The position numbers and the translations under genes are program-made. 7,119 nucleotides of DNA from assembly GCA_945827765.1 (NCBI GenBank), contig CALZPS010000075.1, positions 1 to 7,119 of the forward strand, read 5' to 3'. The notes beneath the pieces are model-generated. The model had not been told where the DNA came from. It was given only the letters and a program-made list of their open reading frames with translations, and made no database searches. Positions 6,311 to 7,119 of the stretch are shown here, in pieces (the first letter of the stretch is position 1; each line of letters starts with the position of its first letter). Origin of the DNA: an uncultured Lachnospiraceae bacterium. GTDB taxonomy: Bacteria > Bacillota > Clostridia > Lachnospirales > Lachnospiraceae.

Positions 6311-7074
6311 CTATTCAAAACTCAATTCTGCAGTCATTCCGTCTTTTCCTGCTTTTGCCGCCGGGAAAATACGACGCACCTCGTCCATATACTCTTCCGG
6401 TCTGGTCAGCGACGGACTATAATGTGTCAGCCACATTTCCCGTACCTGAGCCTCTTTTGCAAGTGACGCCGCCTCGTAAAAGGTCATATGTTTATATTCG
6501 ACCGCCTTCGCCTGACGTTCCTTTTCCCCATACATTCCTTCACAGATAAACAAATCAGAATCTTTGGCGTTTTCCCGGATGGACTGTGTAGGACGTGTAT
6601 CCGTCGTGTACGTCAGTTTGATGCCTTTTCGCGGAGGACCAAGAACCATTTCCGGCGTGAAGATTCGCCCTTCCTCATCCACAGTCTCTCCCTTCTGTAA
6701 ATGTTTCCACCATTTCTGCGGGATTTCCTGTTCCAATGCTCTTTGCGGGTCGAATTTTCCCGCACGGTCTATCTCCAGCGTATAGCCATAACAAAGTACA
6801 TTATGATTTACACGGAACGCTTTCAATCGGTATCCGTTCATTTCAAATACCTGCGACGCACCTTCAATTTCAACATAATGAATGGGGAACGGTAGTTCCG
6901 GTGCAATCACGCGCAGCGAATTCACGACCCGCTCCAGTCCTTTTGGTCCAATCATCGTCAATGGTTCTTTTCGCTCTGCATTCCCCATCGTAAGAAGCAG
7001 CCCCGGCAGCCCACTGATATGGTCGCCATGATAATGGGTAAAACAGATGACATCAATCGGTTTCGGGCTCCACC
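6311..7074 (-). CDS. rnz: Ribonuclease Z, 5' end cut off by the contig edge
   Basis: RNase Z is a zinc metallo-beta-lactamase-fold endonuclease that trims the 3' ends of tRNA precursors. The coding frame continues upstream of the first internal ATG (6988) to the adapter at 7074, giving 253 residues starting WSPKPIDVICFTHYHGDHIS. The signature HxHxDH is HYHGDH (forward 7019-7036). Further on come FRVNHNVLCYGY, TYTTDTRP with the metal-ligand Asp, KHMTFYEAASLA, which matches the family's HST/HxTxxEA region, and MWLTHYSPSL with the last His ligand. About 50 N-terminal residues are missing compared with the usual length of about 300. This is a library edge, not a biological truncation. It is the first visible gene of the minus-strand cluster; the promoter is outside the window. 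Its partner tsaD is also a tRNA-maturation gene. Confidence 0.95.
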
Positions 7075-7119
7075 CTGTCTCTTATACACATCTCCGAGCC
7101 CACGAGACCGTACTAGATC
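7075..7119. other. Nextera/Tn5 sequencing adapter (artefact), right end
   Basis: CTGTCTCTTATACACATCT (7075-7093) is the reverse complement of the Tn5 mosaic end. CCGAGCCCACGAGAC (7094-7108) is the Nextera read-2 adapter, CGTACTAG (7109-7116) is the index read as for N702, and ATC (7117-7119) is the start of the flow-cell P7 sequence. It mirrors 1-42 exactly. Genomic sequence ends at 7074. Confidence 0.98.

Noticed and set aside
43..7074. A new defence, mobile or RNA-based system in this window.
   Set aside because: All coding space is explained by known families. There are no array-like repeats, nuclease-helicase modules, reverse transcriptases or long unexplained structured gaps.
1..7119. 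Perfect inverted repeat at the two ends of the window as transposon terminal repeats.
   Set aside because: The sequence is the Nextera adapter with Tn5 mosaic end and index. No transposase gene is present between the ends.

Overview
The window looks like one short-read contig from a Clostridia-type Firmicute, probably a gut Lachnospiraceae-like organism. The evidence is moderate GC, strong GGAGG-type ribosome sites, a low-GC glycoside hydrolase locus beside a TetR regulator, and an rnz-tsaD-ispD housekeeping cluster whose proteins resemble clostridial ones. Natural sequence runs only from 43 to 7074. The outer 42 and 45 bases are Illumina Nextera (Tn5) adapter carrying the same index at both ends, so the contig edges are library artefacts and not the ends of a mobile element.

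Region 43-1600 is a small carbohydrate locus with two divergent genes. On the minus strand is a family 43 glycoside hydrolase (GH43), cut by the contig edge and broken by a reading-frame change near 228-245 where a stretch of protein also seems to be missing. On the plus strand is a TetR-family regulator whose start codon is followed by eight A's, which put the start out of frame with the rest of the gene. The 172-base space between them holds a good promoter for the regulator, a 16-bp inverted repeat (14/16) over the start-site region, and a 12-bp direct repeat (11/12) in the upstream half. This is a plausible operator array.

Region 1744-2625 is an intact plus-strand RlmI/RlmK-like SAM-dependent methyltransferase. 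It ends at a GAGA-loop terminator that probably serves both strands.

Region 2673-7074 is a tightly packed minus-strand run of five genes, read right to left: rnz (RNase Z, 5' end cut by the contig edge), tsaD (t6A tRNA modification), ispD (MEP-pathway cytidylyltransferase), an AlkD-like DNA glycosylase whose start overlaps the ispD stop by 11 bases, and an aromatic-acid-exporter-family membrane protein. Together they combine tRNA maturation, isoprenoid synthesis, DNA alkylation repair and possible efflux, probably as one operon. All five appear intact apart from the truncated rnz.

I found no CRISPR array, RNA gene, insertion sequence or convincing new defence or mobile system. The best leads are the A8-tract frameshift in the regulator, the paired repeats beside it, and the decayed hydrolase.
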